DNA of 64,000 bases from Flavobacterium sp. TAB 87 (GTDB lineage: Bacteria; Bacteroidota; Bacteroidia; Flavobacteriales; Flavobacteriaceae), in assembly GCF_001529295.1 (NCBI RefSeq), contig NZ_LLWK01000031.1:1-64000 (forward strand), written 5' to 3'. Within the stretch, counting starts at the first letter, position 1. Every line of letters starts with the position of its first letter. A program made the translations under genes and the position numbers. Under the pieces are notes generated by a model. It was not told where the DNA came from. It worked only from the letters and a program-made list of their open reading frames with translations, and did not search any database. Below, piece after piece: positions 63,769 to 64,000 of the stretch.

Positions 63769-63809
63769 TGTGCAATTTGCATTAAGACCTCATCCTAAAA
63801 TTCATTACT

Positions 63810-64000
63810 ATGAAACGTATAGTGCTACTCTTCGGTATTTGTTTATTCGCATTTAGTTGTAAAAATCAGCAAAACATTGTGGTCGCGAAAACGTACCAAG
63901 AACCGCAAGATCCCAATCCCACCAAAAATGAAGACTGGTTACTTATTTCAAACGCTTTGCAAGCATCGATTGCATCCACAAATATTCGGTTCTTACGCAG
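63810..64000 (+). CDS. lipoprotein, 5' part only (cut by the window edge)
   Basis: The first 63 residues are visible: a lipoprotein signal with Cys17 (LFAFSCKNQ), then a polar linker rich in Pro and Asn and the start of a domain (EDWLLISNALQASIAST). The frame is open to the end of the window. It follows the third sulfatase on the same strand after about 150 bases and is probably part of the glycan locus, but no family can be named from this much sequence. Confidence 0.7.
   Translation, partial: MKRIVLLFGICLFAFSCKNQQNIVVAKTYQEPQDPNPTKNEDWLLISNALQASIASTNIRFLR

Noticed and set aside
1-64000. CRISPR array, tRNA or rRNA genes, prophage, origin of replication
   Set aside because: I saw no direct-repeat array, no tRNA cloverleaf or rRNA-like stretch, no phage structural genes and no dnaA-box cluster. 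This is a reading by eye, and a tRNAscan or CRISPR search would settle it.

Overview
The window looks like a piece of a Flavobacterium-type chromosome (Bacteroidota, Flavobacteriaceae). The evidence is the low G+C content, a SusC/SusD pair, a C-terminal type IX secretion sorting domain, several promoters of the Bacteroidota form TTG-N19-TAnnTTTG, and few Shine-Dalgarno-like leaders. I saw no rRNA, tRNA or CRISPR array. One insertion sequence is present.

Layout. 0-3 kb: small stress or hypothetical genes and a single-domain response regulator. 3.1-8.5 kb: a tight seven-gene operon (flavoprotein, methyltransferase, type III polyketide synthase, FabZ-like dehydratase, beta-ketoacyl synthase, acyl carrier protein, phosphopantetheinyl transferase), which I read as a dedicated lipid-polyketide pathway. 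8.6-11.3 kb (+) and 11.5-19.0 kb (-): two convergent metal-handling units. One has Cys-rich and HMA-domain exported proteins, a thioredoxin-like protein and a predicted outer-membrane protein. The other has a TolC/RND/membrane-fusion efflux pump, a TlpA-like protein and a 16-Cys four-helix copper-storage protein.

19.2-34 kb (-): a sugar symporter with the complete Leloir set galE-galT-galK-galM, two S1 sulfatases and susC-susD. 58.1-64 kb (+) resumes the theme with two GH20 hexosaminidases, a third sulfatase and the start of a lipoprotein. Four promoters, in front of galM, the sulfatase pair, susC and the first hexosaminidase, carry the same 19-base element. In each case it sits exactly 22 bases upstream of a TAnnTTTG box (counted from the 16-base core). 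This makes the two blocks and the galactose operon one regulon, probably for a sulfated galactose/N-acetylhexosamine glycan such as keratan sulfate or mucin O-glycan. A fifth, orphan copy lies in the gene-free 1.5 kb upstream of susC.

35.3-42 kb: an exported Ppx/GppA-like protein followed by a roadblock/LC7-like protein, then an MFS transporter, a GNAT acetyltransferase, a flavodoxin-reductase-like protein and a PepSY-like exported protein. 42-47.7 kb: Ku, DNA ligase D and a large catalase (DNA-end joining and oxidative stress). 47.9-49.3 kb: an IS3-family element with inverted repeats and a slippery heptamer between its two frames. 49.3-52.1 kb: a small lipoprotein and a membrane PAS protein whose kinase part stops after the histidine-containing helix. 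52.5-56.1 kb: an operon of surface proteins (PID-type sorting-tail peptide, T9SS protein, repeat-rich exported protein). 56.6 kb: an M28 peptidase.

Functions are assigned from motifs read by eye. No database search was possible.
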